Notes: generated by a model not told the origin, from the letters alone. A stretch of DNA of 64,000 bases from Zingiber officinale (GCF_018446385.1 NC_056003.1:23681198-23745197); one strand, 5' to 3'. Counted from the stretch's first letter, positions 1 through 11,885 are shown. Made by a program: numbers and translations.

Positions 1-275
1 TCCACGAGGGAATGTACATGTAATCTAGATCGAAAATAAAATTCTAAAAATCCTAGGGCTAATACAGCTCCTGCTGTATTAGTTACATACAATCATGCGC
101 ACACAAAATAATGCCCTTGACATGTCCAAGGGTCCGATCACACACAACATCTACAAGTCATAATAGTTGGAGCCTGCAACCACAGAGTTAGCACATCCTA
201 CTATTATCCTCCCTAAATTATGTATGACATGTACATAACCTAATTTGAAAACCAAACACACAGAGGCAAAACCTA

Positions 276-287
276 GCTCTGATACCA
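276..287 (-). other. Primer-binding site (initiator tRNA-Met type)
   Basis: The minus strand reads TGGTATCAGAGC, complementary to the 3' end of plant initiator tRNA-Met, two bases after the LTR end. It marks the adjacent LTR as the 5' LTR and fixes the element's direction. Confidence 0.88.
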
Positions 288-543
288 ATTGTTGGTTAGT
301 CCTAGGAAAACCATACCGGCTCCACTGTACAAAAATTTTGTACAAGTGTCAAACCTTTCCTTAAATAACCTATTGTGTTCTTTAGAAGTTAAATTAGGAA
401 TCGCAGACGGAACTTAACATCATTGATTCCAAATTTAACTTATCTGTTCTTAATGGTTTAGATTTGAATCATAAGCGGAACTTAATACTATTGATTCAAA
501 TCCACCTATGTTATTAATTCATTAAATATTAATTTCTAAAATT

Positions 544-650
544 AGCTTCCAGGACTGCATGGCGAGGCACATGACCTTCTTGGATATGGGAGCAACCACC
601 ACCGCCTAGACAAAGCCTTTTAAGGAAAGCTAATATTTAATTTCCTTAAA
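544..650 (-). other. Conserved box shared with the gag-only element
   Basis: This stretch of the Tork-like LTR aligns at roughly three quarters identity by eye with 16988-17095, in the non-coding tail of the gag-only element. Shared blocks include tggcgaggca, ccttcttgg, gagcaac and tagacaaagcct. Both copies lie in the same sense relative to their element. The minus-strand version begins GGCTT and ends AAGCT or AAGCC, so its ends could pair. Function unknown. Confidence 0.6.
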
Positions 651-1208
651 TAACTCTAGGTTAACCAAAAAGAACAATCGAATCACAAATTCGACAAAGT
701 AAAAAAAAACACAAACTCGAAAACAAATTCGAAAACTCTAGAATCTTATGTCTCTTGTGTTTGGTATTTCCAAAAATAACTATACAAAGAAAACTAGTAT
801 GATGCGGAAAACAATTACTAGTTATACCTTTCTTTGTAAGCAAATAACCTCTTGATCTTCTACCGTATTCCTCTTCTAACCTCGGACGTTGTGTGGGCAA
901 CGATCTTCCGAGATGAGAACCACCAAGCACCTTCTCCTTCCTTCTAGGTTTCGGCCACCAAAATCTCTTCTAAGGATGAAGAGGTTCGGCCACCACCAAG
1001 CTCCAAGGGATGCTAGAAATATCGCCTCCTTTTCTCTCCTTCTTCTCCATGCAAGATCCGGCCACCACAAGAACACCAAGGAAGAGATGTAGTTCGGACA
1101 CAAGGTGGAGAGAAGAGAAAAGAGAAAGAGATGTTGGCCGGCCACACTAAGGAAGAGAGGGAGAGAAAAAGAATAGAGTCGTTCCCTATGAAGGCACCTC
1201 TACCCCCT

Positions 1209-1216
1209 CTTTTATA
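1209..1216 (-). promoter_or_regulatory. TATA box of the Tork-like LTR
   Basis: TATAAAAG on the minus strand, preceded on that strand by an AT-rich U3-like stretch and followed by a leader running to the primer-binding site. No experimental start is known; the call is from motif and position. Confidence 0.55.
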
Positions 1217-2901
1217 ATCCTTGGTCTTGGCAAATAAGGAAATTTTAATAAAAACTTCCTTAATTCTTTTGCCATGAAAAGGAAGATTTATTTTAATTAA
1301 AAAACAATTTTCTTCTCATTAAAATAATGGTCGGCCACTAATCTCCAAAACAAGGAAAGTTTTAATTAACACAAGAATTAAAACTTCTTAATTTGTCTCC
1401 AGAAATTTATAAAAATTTCTCCAATAATTTTTCTCTTCATGGTGGATTATAAAAAGGAAATTTTATAAATTAAAATATTTATTTTAAACATGTGGATGAT
1501 TTCCAAAAAGGAAAGTTATCTCTAAAAATTAAAATCTCCTTTCAATCTACAAATAAGGAAAGATATCAAATCTTTTCTTAATCTTTTGTAGAAACTTATA
1601 AAAGATCATATATAATTTTTAAACTCTCTTTTAAATCATGAACATGGTTAAAAAAGGAAAGTTTTCTCAAAATTAAAATCTACCTTTCAATCTACAAATA
1701 AGGAAAGATTTTAAATCTTTTCTTAATCTTTTGTAGAAAGCTATAAAAGTTAAGATTTAAATTTCAAACTCTCTTTTAAAACCATGATATCCACATAAGA
1801 AATAATTTTAATAAAAATCTCTTTTTAATATGATGTGGCCGGCCACCTAAGCTTGGGCTCCAAGCTATTGGTCGGCCACCTTAAGGCTCAACCTTTAGGT
1901 TTGGCTGGCCCTAAGCATGAGCTTCAAGCTTAGCTTGGCCAACCCCTATTGGTTGGGTAAGAAGGTGGGTATATGGTGGGTATAAATCTCTATATACAAG
2001 AGGCTACAATAGGGACTGAGAGGAGGAATTGGTTTTGGTCTCCCGATGAAATTAAGCATCCCGTGTTCGCCCCGAGCACATAACTTAATTTCATCAATAA
2101 TAATTCATTCCACTAAAGAACTATTATTGAACTACCGCACCAATCCCAAATTACATTTTGGGCTCCTTCTTATTATGAGTGTGTTAGTCTCCTTGTGTTT
2201 AAGATGTCGAATGTCCACTAATTAAGTGAGTTACTGACAATTCATTTAATTAATATCTTAGTCCAAGAGTAGTACCACTTAACCTTATCGTCATGTCAGA
2301 CTAAGTCCACCTACAGGGTTTAACATGACAATCCTTATGAGCTCCTCTTGGGGACATTATCAACCTAGATCACTAGGACACAATTTCCTTCTATAATCAA
2401 CAACACACACTATAAGTGATATCATTTCCCAACTTATCGGGCTTATTGATTTATCGAACTAAATCTCACCCATTGATAAATTAAAGAAATAAATATCAAA
2501 TATATGTGCTTGTTATTATATTAGGATTAAGAGTACACACTTCCATAATAACTGAGGTCTTTGTTCCTTTAAAAGTCAGTATAAAAGAAACGACCTCTAA
2601 ATGATCCTGCTCAATACACTCTAAGTGTACTAGTGTAATTATATAGTTAAGATAAACTAATACCTAATTACACTACGACCTTCCAATGGTTTGTTCCTTT
2701 CCATCTTGGTCGTGAGCTACTGTTTTTAATTTATAAAGAACCGATAACATGATCTTCTGTGTGTGACATCACACACTATGTTATCTACAATATAAATTAA
2801 TTTGAACATCTACATTTGGTATATATAAATGTAGACACTTGACCAATTTGATTCTTATAAATGTTTATACAAAAGCTAGACTTTTAGTATACACTCCAAC
2901 A

Positions 2902-4083
2902 CTAAATAGGTTCATTAAAGCAGAAGTTTATGTAAATCAACTCCCAGGATTTGAAGACTTAGACCACCCAAATCATGTCTTTAGGTTAAAGAAAGCCTTA
3001 TATGGATTAAAACAAGCACCTCGGGCATGGTATGAGCGACTTTCAATATACCTAATATCTAAGGGATTTAACCAAGACCAAATAGACCAAACTCTATTTG
3101 TTAAAACCTTAGAAAAAGATATCTTTATAGCTCAAATTTATGTAGATGACATCATCTTTGGCTCAACAAATACAAAATTTTTAAAAGAATTTACTAAAGT
3201 TATGGAAAATGAATTTGAAATGAGCCTAGTAGGATAACTTAATTTTTTCTTAGTTTTATAAATAAAACAAACAAAAGAAGGAATTCATATTTTTTAAACC
3301 AAATACGTTAAGAAATTAATTAAAAAGTTTGGAATGGAAAACTCTAAAAATATAAATACCTCAATGACAACTAATATTAAAATTGACTCTGACTTAGAAG
3401 GAAAATCTGTAGATTTGAAATATTATAGGAGTGTAATAGGAAGTCTATTATACCTAACTGCAAGTTGACCTAATATTTTATCTATAGTAGGTATATGTGC
3501 TAGGTACCAATCATGTGCAATAGAATCATACTTAACCAATATAAAAAGAATACTAAGATACATTAAGGGAACTCTAAATGTAGGACTTTGAGACCCTAGG
3601 ACTAGTAGGTTTGACCTAGTTAGGTGTTTTGACTCACACTATGCTGGGTACAAACTAGATAGAAAAAGTACAAGTGGTAGATACCAACTTCTAGGTCAGT
3701 GACTAGTAAGTTGGTCTAGCAGAAAGCAACACTGTGTTGCCTTCTCCACCACTGAAGCAGAATACATAGCCATGGGTGAATGTGCATCTCAACTATTATG
3801 GATGATGCATACCTTAAAAGATTATCAACTAGAATATAAAAATACAAAAATCTCAATTGATAACATAAGTTCAATAAACTTAATCAAAAATTCAATACAC
3901 CACTCAAGTACTAAACACATAGAAGTTAAGCATCACTTTATAAGGGATCATGTAGCTAGGGGTGATATTTTGCTTGACTATGTTGAGTCCAAATCAAAGT
4001 TAATAGATATTTTCACAAAACCCTTACCTGAACTTGAGTTAAGCACATTTAGAAGACAATTAGGTATGTGCACAGTAGAATAG
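2902..4083 (+). pseudogene. Copia SIRE-type reverse transcriptase / RNase H, decayed
   Basis: The 3' half of a Copia polyprotein. It starts mid-gene with LNRF and [12 protein letters not shown], then the palm motif [14 protein letters not shown] and the catalytic YVDDIIFGS at about 3140-3166. RNase H blocks follow: DRKSTSG near 3660, STTEAEYIA near 3750, HSSTKHIEVKHHFIRDHV and DIFTKPL near 3910-4030. Several in-frame stops (TAA at 3235-3237 and more before 3720) break it, so no active enzyme is made. The upstream part (gag, protease, integrase, first RT blocks) is not in the window; the Tork-like LTR abuts it directly. The true end is TAG at 4081-4083. Confidence 0.9.
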
Positions 4084-5276
4084 ATTTTAAAGTTTTTCAA
4101 AATTACTCCTTTTATTAAGTTTTTTTTAAGCATGTTTTAAAATTCTAGGAAAATTATTTTCAAAATTCCCAGTTTTACTAGTATTTTCAAAGTTTGGAAA
4201 TAGTTTAGGACTTTTCCCCTAGAAAACATGTACTCCCAGGTTTCAACCAGAGCATCTCATAAGCACACTAGGATTACCTTGCTTGTGTATGAAAAACACT
4301 TAGAATGATGTGAAATGCATAGGGTACTGCCTGGACTTTAGAATACTTATGTTTGTGTATCGACATAAGTCTGAGCAATAAATACTAAAATTAAATTAAT
4401 CAACTTAAGTTATCTATTTTAGTCAAACTAACTGGAACACTTGCTTAACTTGACTAACCAAGTGGAAACTACTACCTCATAGTAAACAACAATTAGCTAA
4501 AGATTAGATATTTATTTAAAGAAAAGAAGATGTTTATGTTAAAATTTTTTTTAACACATGCTTGGACTATAGGACACTAAAAAATTTCGACATTAATTCA
4601 GGGAAGAGAAAATTTAAATTTTTTATGTTAAAACTCTTTTCTTTGAAAAGTTAAAGTTTTTTCAAGTTAAAGTTTTTTTAAGGTTAAGAGTTTTTTTAAT
4701 TTTCAAAATTCAAACTCCTAATTGAAAATTGAAATCTTTTCTCTTTGGAAAGTTCAAATTAAAACTCTTTTTTAAAAGTTAAGTCTTTTCTCTTTGAAAA
4801 GTTAAACTCCTTTTTTTAAAAAAATTAAAGTTCTTTCATCTAAGCTTCTCCATCTTTTTAAAGCTAAGTACTTAACTAAGCTTTTATCAAAAAATTTTTA
4901 AGCTAAGTGTTATAAAGCTTAATATAGACTAAGTGTTTTATTCTTCACAACTCAGTGTTTTTCAAAACTTTCAAAACCTTAGTCTATTTAAAAGTATTTT
5001 CAAACATTCTCAAAAGTATTTTTGATATATGTCAAAGGAGGAGAGAAGCTAAAGTTTAAAAAAAAAAAGAGGAAATTTAGGGGGAGCTAAGAGCAAATTA
5101 AGGAGAAACTTAAGGGGAGCTAACAAATAAGCAAATTAAATAGCTCTTAACTTGTTCCATATGTTGCATCTCCTTATTATTAACTTGTTCCATATGTTGC
5201 ATCTCCTTATTATTTCATTTTCACTTATAATTATTGTTATATGTTTTAATTAACTTTGAATTTTGTTGCCATAATC
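4084..5276 (+). other. 3' non-coding region of the SIRE-type element
   Basis: AT-rich sequence between the pol stop and the polypurine tract, in the place where SIRE elements may carry an env-like ORF; none is visible. It has imperfect repeats of the form ctctttgaaaagttaaa between about 4620 and 4830. It also has a near-perfect tandem pair of about 33 bp (5149-5212) built on cttgttccatatgttgcat. Confidence 0.7.
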
Positions 5277-5290
5277 AAAAAGGGGGAGAT
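5277..5290 (+). other. Polypurine tract of the SIRE-type element
   Basis: AAAAGGGGGAGAT-like purine run directly before the TGTTGG start of the LTR. This is the plus-strand primer site and confirms that the LTR at 5291 is the 3' LTR. Confidence 0.85.
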
Positions 5291-6537
5291 TGTTGGTGTG
5301 GGAAACACCAGACAATCGAACATGTGTTTTGATAATAGCAAAGTTTCAAAGTTAAAGTTATTTGTTGTCTAACAAGTATGAATGAGCTTATAGGAAAGTG
5401 CTAAGTGTTCTTAGGCAAAAGTCCTAGCTGCATTTAGGTAGATGGAAACCCCTACGGGGAGGTAACCCTAGGTGGAAAGTCTTGGCGGGTCGAGCACTTT
5501 GGGCGAAACCCTAGAGTCGGAGACTCTAGGTGAAAATCCTGGTGGTCGCAAACTAGGTGGAAGACTGGATGGGTCGGGGATCGGACGTCTAACCGAAAAG
5601 TGCTGAAGACTCGGATGTTGAACAAAAGTCTAGTCGGTCTGGAGCACTAGTTTGACAACAGGTAAACTCTCCTGAGAGAAGTAGGTGAGGACACGTTCCT
5701 CAAAGAGGGAACAGTAGGCGTCGATTCGACCTAGAGTTTCAGCAAAACTCAAAATAAGAACCGGACAGTCTGGAGACTGCCAAAATAATTTATTATTTCA
5801 TATTTTATTGTGTTAACTCTATTTACAGGATATGTTTGGTATTTTGGATTAATGTATCTTGCAGGGAGCGAAAAAGGACTTAAAAGGCTCGGATGAACAG
5901 TGTCCGAGGTGCTTCCGGAGTTGTTGGAGGCGGCTCAGGTGCCTTAGTCAAAGGCTCTGCGCAGCAAGGCATGAAGGTGCCTTGGATGCTGGATGGAAGG
6001 CGCCTTCTATGAAGCTTGAAGGCGCCTTCGAATGGATAAACAGCGCAGGCCACGGAAGCTATCGACTCCGACGCGGAAGGGATAAGTATCCTTATTGGAG
6101 GCGCCTTCCAATGGTGTTGAAGGCGCCTTCAACAGGCTATATAAGGCGGTATCAACCAAAAGGTGGACAACAACATTCCAAGCAATTTTCTCTTCTTCGC
6201 ACTGCTGTAAAAACACTTCCTCGACGCTCAAAATCTGTCCTAATGACCACCGTGCTGAAGATCTTTATTTCCTAGTCGTTGGTATTCTTTATGTCTTATA
6301 ATTACTTGTAATCAATTATTGTACTTGTACTTGTACTTCTTTCCATTGATTAGTGAGTATCCATCGAAAGTACTGTCATGTGCGGGCCTTGGAGTAGGAG
6401 TCATCACAGGATTCGAACCAAGTAACTCTTAATGTTTCCAATTGTTTTGTTATGTCTTTATTCCGCTGCCTATCTCTGAGTTTAGTTATAAAATAAGCGT
6501 TATTCACCCCCCCCCTCTAGCACATCTCGATCCTACA
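5291..6537 (+). repeat. 3' LTR of the SIRE-type Copia element
   Basis: A 1247 bp LTR from TGTTGG to CCTACA. The first third has imperfect short repeats of the type ctaggtggaaagtc. A cluster of the 12 bp palindrome GAAGGCGCCTTC (5996-6007, 6018-6029, 6119-6130, with a variant at 6097-6109) ends just before the TATA box. The 3' part has the C-rich tract (6505-6515) seen near the end of the other SIRE-type LTRs here. The 23 bp after it (6538-6560) match the internal sequence just before the F-element 3' LTR, so this element inserted into F-type DNA. Confidence 0.85.
6137..6146 (+). promoter_or_regulatory. TATA box of the SIRE-type LTR
   Basis: CTATATAAGG, starting 7 bp after the last GAAGGCGCCTTC palindrome (6119-6130). 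Likely the core promoter of the LTR. Confidence 0.65.
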
Positions 6538-6560
6538 CTATCTCCATTCATATGGGAGAT

Positions 6561-7899
6561 TGTTGAATATGTGTGGATGAAGAAGAGGTGGAAGAGGATA
6601 AGAGCTCCATTGTGAATGAGACTTTAGTCCCACATTAGGAGTTTCTTGGCATATTGATTGGTTTATATTGATTCACATGCATTGAGGATGTGAACAAATA
6701 CATGGGGAGGTGCTCTCTCTCACACGTGGGTGCGTAGGGGGGGTGTAAATCCAGGGCCTGGATTGTACTGAACTATGTTGACTAGTGTGCGAGCACGACC
6801 TGTGCATGTCGAATGTCGGACTGATAGGGGCAAAATTTGCCCAAGCGGACCAACCAACATTTTGCCACGTAAACTTTTTGCTGCTTGTGTAAAGGATGCA
6901 TTAAAGTAAGATTAATGTAGTCGAGTGAAACGTTGGTGTTACACAGTTGACAAATAATGATCATTAAATGATCATTAACGTTGCCCATTGGTCTGAGCTC
7001 CTATATAAGGAGGTTGCGACCACAAGCAAAAAGTTATACACACGAAAGGCTGAATCTCCACCCAAATTCCCCTTCTCCTCTATCGTGCATTTCTTGCTCG
7101 GTGGAATGTTCGTGATAGCAGTCGGGTACCTCTTAGTTCATCATGACCATTAATGCTTGGTGAGAATCATGGTTCACTGTTGTATTCTGGGAAATAGATG
7201 ACCCAAGAAAGCCTCGAAGCACAACCAGAGGTGGGGCGAATCTGTTTCAAGGAAACTACGTTCGTCGCAAGCCTCGGTTCACTCAGTTCACTCATCCTGC
7301 CACTTTCTAGGCTTCGCCCTACCGATCATATCGCTCTACTGTTCGTCCACCCGGTCACTCGACAACAACTCGCTCGGTAGAAGCCTCCGATTCGCACCGC
7401 AGCTATTTCGCTCAATAGACGCTATTTCACTCAATCGACAGCTAATTCGCTCGGCAGCTAATTTGCTCGATCGACAGCTATTTCGTTCGATTGGTAGCCA
7501 ATTCGCTCGGCAGCTAGCTTGCTTGGTCGGCTATTCTGCTTGGTCTGACTTACGTCCAGAGCCTGCTCGACCTCTTAGCTTGGTCGGCCTTAAGCTTCGT
7601 TCGATCGACCTTAAGCTTCACTCGATCAGCCTCTTTGCTCGGTCAATTTTAAGCTTCACTCGGTCGGCCTAAGCCTATACTTTCAGTCGGCCTTAGCCTC
7701 TTCGCTCGGTTGGCCATAGCCTTCCCTTTCGGTCGACCACTGTGAAACCTGCGTTCAGCACTTGGCAGACACCAATCCTTGTTGGCAGCCTGAGATTATT
7801 AGCTCAGGTCATTTCAACAGATAAGTGAATTTAAATTCTGTGTAATTTTAAATTCTAAGTCCCCAAAAATCTCCGATAATAGATTATTTTTGTCTAATA
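6561..7899 (+). repeat. Left LTR of Copia element F
   Basis: Starts TGTTGAATATG and ends GTCTAATA, against GTCTAACA in the right copy. TATA box CTATATAAGG at 7001-7010. The downstream half has many copies of CTCGGTCGG and CGGTCGACC-like motifs. Unusually, a PPT-like sequence precedes it and no primer-binding site follows it. Confidence 0.82.
7001..7010 (+). promoter_or_regulatory. TATA box of the left F LTR
   Basis: CTATATAAGG, conserved at the same place in the right LTR (28194-28203). The CTCGGTCGG motif arrays lie downstream of it, in what would be the transcribed leader. Confidence 0.6.
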
Positions 7900-7927
7900 A
7901 TCTTTAAATAGATTCAATTTTATTGAG

Positions 7928-8939
7928 ATGACCACAGAACAGAATATTGAGGTGCAACATACTCAACATGTGCAGGTTCCCTCCGCCTCGATTAGAACTG
8001 TGCCAATCAACCACGAGGAAAAACCAAAGAAGTTCAGTGGACTGAACTTCAAGAGGTGGCAGCAGAAGATGCTCTTCTACTTGACCACGCTCAATCTGGC
8101 TCAATTCTTGACCGAGGACCCTCCTAGGCGTGATGAGGATACTGATGTGCAGAACATTAGTGCAGTAGAGGCATAGACTCATTCTGAGTTCTTTTGTCGA
8201 AACTACATCCTCAACTACCTTGCCGACTCGCTGTACGTTGTGTATAGCATAAAGAGAACGACTAAAGAGCTGTGGGAGTCCCTGGACAAGAAATACAAGA
8301 CGGAGGATGCAGGGGCCAAGAAGTTCATCATGGGTCGATTCCTAGACTACAAGATGGTTGACTCCAAGGAGGTGATCAGCCAAGTCCAGGAGCTTCAGGT
8401 GATCTTGCACAAGATCCACTCAGAAGGGATGGTTCTGAGTGAGACCTTCCAGGTGGCTGCTATCATTGAGAAGTTGCCTCTAGTCTGGAAGGACTTCAAA
8501 AACTACCTGAAGCACAAGCGAAAGGAGATGAATGTGGAAGAACTCATTGTTAGACTTCGCATCGAAGAAGACAACAAGAGTTCAGAAAGAAAGTTGTTCT
8601 CTCATGCTACTGTGAAAGCCAACGTGGTCAAGCACGGTCAAAGCTCGAACCAGAATAACTCCAAGTCTTTCAAAATGGGACCTAGAGGAGACATCGGCAA
8701 AAAGAAATTCTCTGGGAAGTGCTTCAACTATGACCGAGTGGGTCACAAATCTTCAGAGTGTGGAAAGCTGAAGAAGAAGAAGCAAGAGGCTAACTTGAAT
8801 GAGGGACCAGAAATGGACAACTTCTGCATTGTGGTTTCTGAGTTGAAGTTGGTGGGTTCAAACTCGCGACAATGGTGGAACGATACTAGAGCCACTAGAC
8901 ATGTGTGCTGAAACAAGGAGCTGCTCTACAACTTTGAAG
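7928..8939 (+). pseudogene. Gag of Copia element F (start of protease included), broken
   Basis: Starts ATG at 7928 and keeps the typical Copia gag order: an N-terminal KPKKFSGLNFKRWQ block, the UBN2-type core ([22 protein letters not shown], given here only as a landmark near 8255-8320), a basic stretch, then a zinc knuckle near 8720-8762. An in-frame TAG at 8174-8176 and a TGA at 8909-8911 break it. The knuckle reads [14 protein letters not shown], so the second cysteine is replaced by tyrosine. The protease start reads DTRATRHVC, where the family has DTGA. The reading stops at the hAT insertion. Confidence 0.88.
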
Positions 8940-9368
8940 TAGACCCGACCCTGGGTCGGGTCTGGCCCGGACCCGGCCCGGGCCCGTAACCGGGTCGAAC
9001 CGGAACTGGCCCGGCAAGTTGCCGGGCCGGTTCTGGTTCATTGGGTGTAAAAACCGACGAACCGCCGGTTAACCGGCGGGTTGAACCAGCGGTTCAGTCG
9101 CAAAATTTTTTATTTTTTTTAAACGGCTTGAACCGCCGGTTAACCGGCGGTTCGTAGCCGTTGGGAGGGTTTTTTAGGTATTTTTTTTCAACGGTTAGGA
9201 TCATTTGACCGTTTTTTGATCAATGGCTATGATTTAGTGTCCGTTACTATCAAAACTCTATAAATAGAGAGCTTATTTCATCATTTTTCACACACATCTT
9301 CTCTACTCTTAATCTCATTTTCGTATTCTCTAATCTCTACACGCTTTCGTTTTCAATTTTCAATTACA

Positions 9369-11547
9369 ATGGAAGGAGGTCGTGGAGGTGCATCATCTCG
9401 AGCTCGGAAGGGAAAGCAAATAATGAATCCGCGGGAGGAGGATCCCAACATTCAATCCACCGATGATGAGATCGAGCATCTTCCGAATCCGACACCCGAC
9501 ACACAAGGAAGTACCGATGCAATTACTTCTAAGGTTCGGGAACTTCCTCCTCTAAAGTCTTCTATTTTTACTAAACATTTTGAGAAGGTCACTCTTCCGT
9601 CGGGAGAAATGCGTGCAAAATGTAAGCACTGCAATGCTTCCTACAAATTCCAAGCCGGCGGCGGCTATGGGTCATTGAAACGACATGTAGAAACGAAGCA
9701 CCCGACGGAATATGGACTCGACCGTTCTCAAACACAATTATCAAGATTTTCTTCAACTAGCGGTAGTACCGATTTCGGTTTTTTTTTATATTCGGATAAT
9801 AAATTAAGAGAATCATTAGCTAAATTTGTTTCCGTAGAACATCTTTCTTTTAGTTTTGGATCTAAATGCACATTTGAAGATTTTTGTAAAGAATCTCTTA
9901 ATCCATGTGCTAAACGTGTTCCTAGGACTACACTTACTCGTACAATTAAAAAATTAGTAAAACAAGGAAAAAAGAATTTAATTGATGAATTTAGTAAATT
10001 AGATAATAAAGTTTCTTTATGTTCCGATATTTGGAGTGATCATTGGCAAACACATTCGTATATGGGTGTGACTTGCCATTGGATCGATAACTCTTGGAAC
10101 CTCTAAAAAAGATTATTAGCTTATAGAGTTTTTGATGAATCACATAATGCTCATAATATCGCACAATTATTATGTTTAATTTTAGAAGAATATGGTTTAA
10201 CTCATAAATTATTTTCAATATCATTAGATAATGCTAGTTCTAATACCGCTTGTATAGATGATCTAAAATTTGTTTGTCAACCTATTATTGGAGGTTTATT
10301 TTAGAAAGTTATATTAAACCAATTAGAATTGCAATTTCTTATTTATGGTCTCATCCATCTATAATGAAACAATGAGGTAGGTTTTGTAAAATTAATGGAA
10401 TGAGACCTAAAAAATTTTAGAAAGTTATATTAAACCAATTAGAATTGCAATTTCTTATTTATGGTCTCATCCATCTATAATTAAACAATGGGGTAGGTTT
10501 TGTAAAATTAATGGAATAAGACCTAAAAAATTTCCACGTGATGTACCAACACGTTGGAATTCAACATACCAATTATTACAAGATTCATTTCAATATAAAG
10601 AATTATTATGTTCATTTTTTGCACAAAACACTAATACTAATATATATTTATTTTCACAACAATGGAATATTTGTAGTAGTATTTGTGAAATTTTAAAAGT
10701 ATTTAATGATGCAACCGAACAACTTTCCGGTGTTTATTATCCCACTGCTCAATTAGTTTTAGAAAATTTTTCTAATATAGTATTAGTTTTAAATGAACAT
10801 ATTAATAATGAATCTTTATCTCCTTGCATCTTAGCTATGAAAACTAAATGGGAAAAATATTTTTATTTAATTCCTGAAATTTATTTAATTGCATTTGCTT
10901 TAGATCCTAGATTTAAATTAGAAGTTTTAAAAGAAATGTTAACTTTATATTATGATGCTTTAATTCCAATTAAAGATTCTTCTTCCCCTGATCCAGCTAA
11001 TATTATATATAATGTTAGAATTTATTTATATGATATTTATAATCAATATTATGCAAAATATGGAACACAAATTAATATTTCTGAAATTCAACAAACTACT
11101 AGTAGTAATTTAAAACTTACAAGAGCACAACTCTTATTAAAAGAACGGACAAAACGTCCACGGGGATCCTCAAGTTCCACACAGGAACTTGAGAATTATT
11201 TTACGACTTCTTTTGATTTTAATGAAGCAGATAGCAAAAACTTCGATATCTTAAAGTGGTGGTCACAGAAGGCTCAAAGCTTTCCCGTTCTCTCCGTGAT
11301 CGCAAAAGAAATTTTAGCTTGTCCAGTATCAACTGTTGTTGTGGAGCAGACGTTCAATGCCGGCGGCAACATATTAGATGAACGACGATCAACTTTGTCT
11401 CCCGACTCATTGGAAGCCCAAGCATTACTGGACGATTGGACCAGAGCGGAGAAAAGAATCCAAGGAATGCAACTTTCAGATGACGAAGTTGAAGATTTTG
11501 ATACTGAAGGAACAAATACGACAGGAACAGGAAATGGAAGTGAATGA
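9369..11547 (+). pseudogene. hAT transposase with BED zinc finger (hAT-1)
   Basis: Two readable blocks. The first (9369-10106) has an acidic N-terminus, then a BED-type zinc finger with Cys-X2-Cys (CKHC) and His-X4-His (HVETKH) spacing around residues 80-110, then the start of the transposase core. The second (10837-11547) holds the C-terminal hAT dimerisation region with ILACPVSTVVVEQTF and STLSPDSLEAQALLDDW. Between them are stops and a 116 bp tandem duplication (10299-10414 and 10415-10530), so the core is not continuous. Start chosen at the first ATG after the promoter-like region. No active enzyme is expected. Confidence 0.88.
10299..10530 (+). repeat. 116 bp tandem duplication inside the hAT-1 transposase
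   Basis: The sequence from ttttagaaag at 10299 recurs at 10415 with only a few differences. It duplicates part of the transposase coding region and adds to its disruption. Confidence 0.85.
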
Positions 11548-11885
11548 AAATGTAAAAGGATAAAAATGTAAAAGAACTACGTGGGCTTTGATTCCCCTAA
11601 AGGGATACGTAGGCAACTTAAATAAGTGCAAGCCCTTTTTTTAATAAATTTTAATTTCTAATTTTTAATGTTTAATGTTTAATTTTTAATTTTTATTTTT
11701 TTTTAACATATTAATCTTGAACCGTGACGAACCGTGAACCGAACCGTGAATCGGCGGTTCTGAACCGTGAACCGTAACCGTCTTGAGCGGTTAAGGTTAA
11801 GGGTCGACCTCCCTGGAACCATCGAACCGGCGGTTCCGAACCGTCGAACCGTCGGTTCCGAACCGTGGTCAGGTCTACTTGGGAG

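Larger units (their letters stand above)
1..2901 (-). mobile_element. Copia (Tork-like) LTR retrotransposon, 5' end only
   Basis: Minus-strand element whose 5' LTR (290-2901) and primer-binding site (276-287) are in the window; the body continues off the left edge. The LTR ends are TGTTGG and CCAACA. The right end falls exactly where reverse-transcriptase codons of another Copia element begin (2902), which fixes the boundary and shows insertion into that element. Positions 1-275 are leader and carry no convincing ORF. The expected 5 bp duplication would be ctaaa (2902-2906), but the partner end is outside the window. The Tork-like assignment rests on the look of the LTR and PBS, not on seen protein domains. 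Confidence 0.75.
290..2901 (-). repeat. 5' LTR of the minus-strand Tork-like Copia element
   Basis: A 2612 bp LTR, long for Copia. It contains several CGGCCAC motifs, including a perfect 12 bp palindrome GTGGCCGGCCAC at 1835-1846 and GGCCGGCC at 1136-1143. A TATA box on the minus strand lies at 1209-1216. Short ORFs inside it have no recognisable domain and are taken as noise. Positions 544-650 match a box in the gag-only element further right (see findings). Confidence 0.8.
8940..11877 (+). mobile_element. hAT-superfamily DNA transposon (hAT-1), decayed
   Basis: Inverted ends: TAGACCCGACC at 8940 and the complement of TAGACCTGACC ending at 11877. Flanking 8-mers are ctttgaag (8932-8939) and cttgggag (11878-11885), 6 of 8 identical. 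It encodes a BED-finger transposase (9369-11547). Subterminal DNA is full of CCGGTTAACCGG-type palindromes. The left flank is Copia F gag; the right flank is a Gypsy LTR, so one side has been rearranged since insertion. Confidence 0.85.

Noticed and set aside
1-290. Gene on the plus strand at the left edge
   Set aside because: The stretch is the leader of the minus-strand Copia element; the 64 aa ORF at 151-345 crosses the PBS and the LTR end.
5859-6275. 138 aa ORF in the SIRE-type LTR
   Set aside because: Lies wholly inside the LTR, across the palindrome cluster and TATA box; composition follows the GC-rich repeat, no domain.
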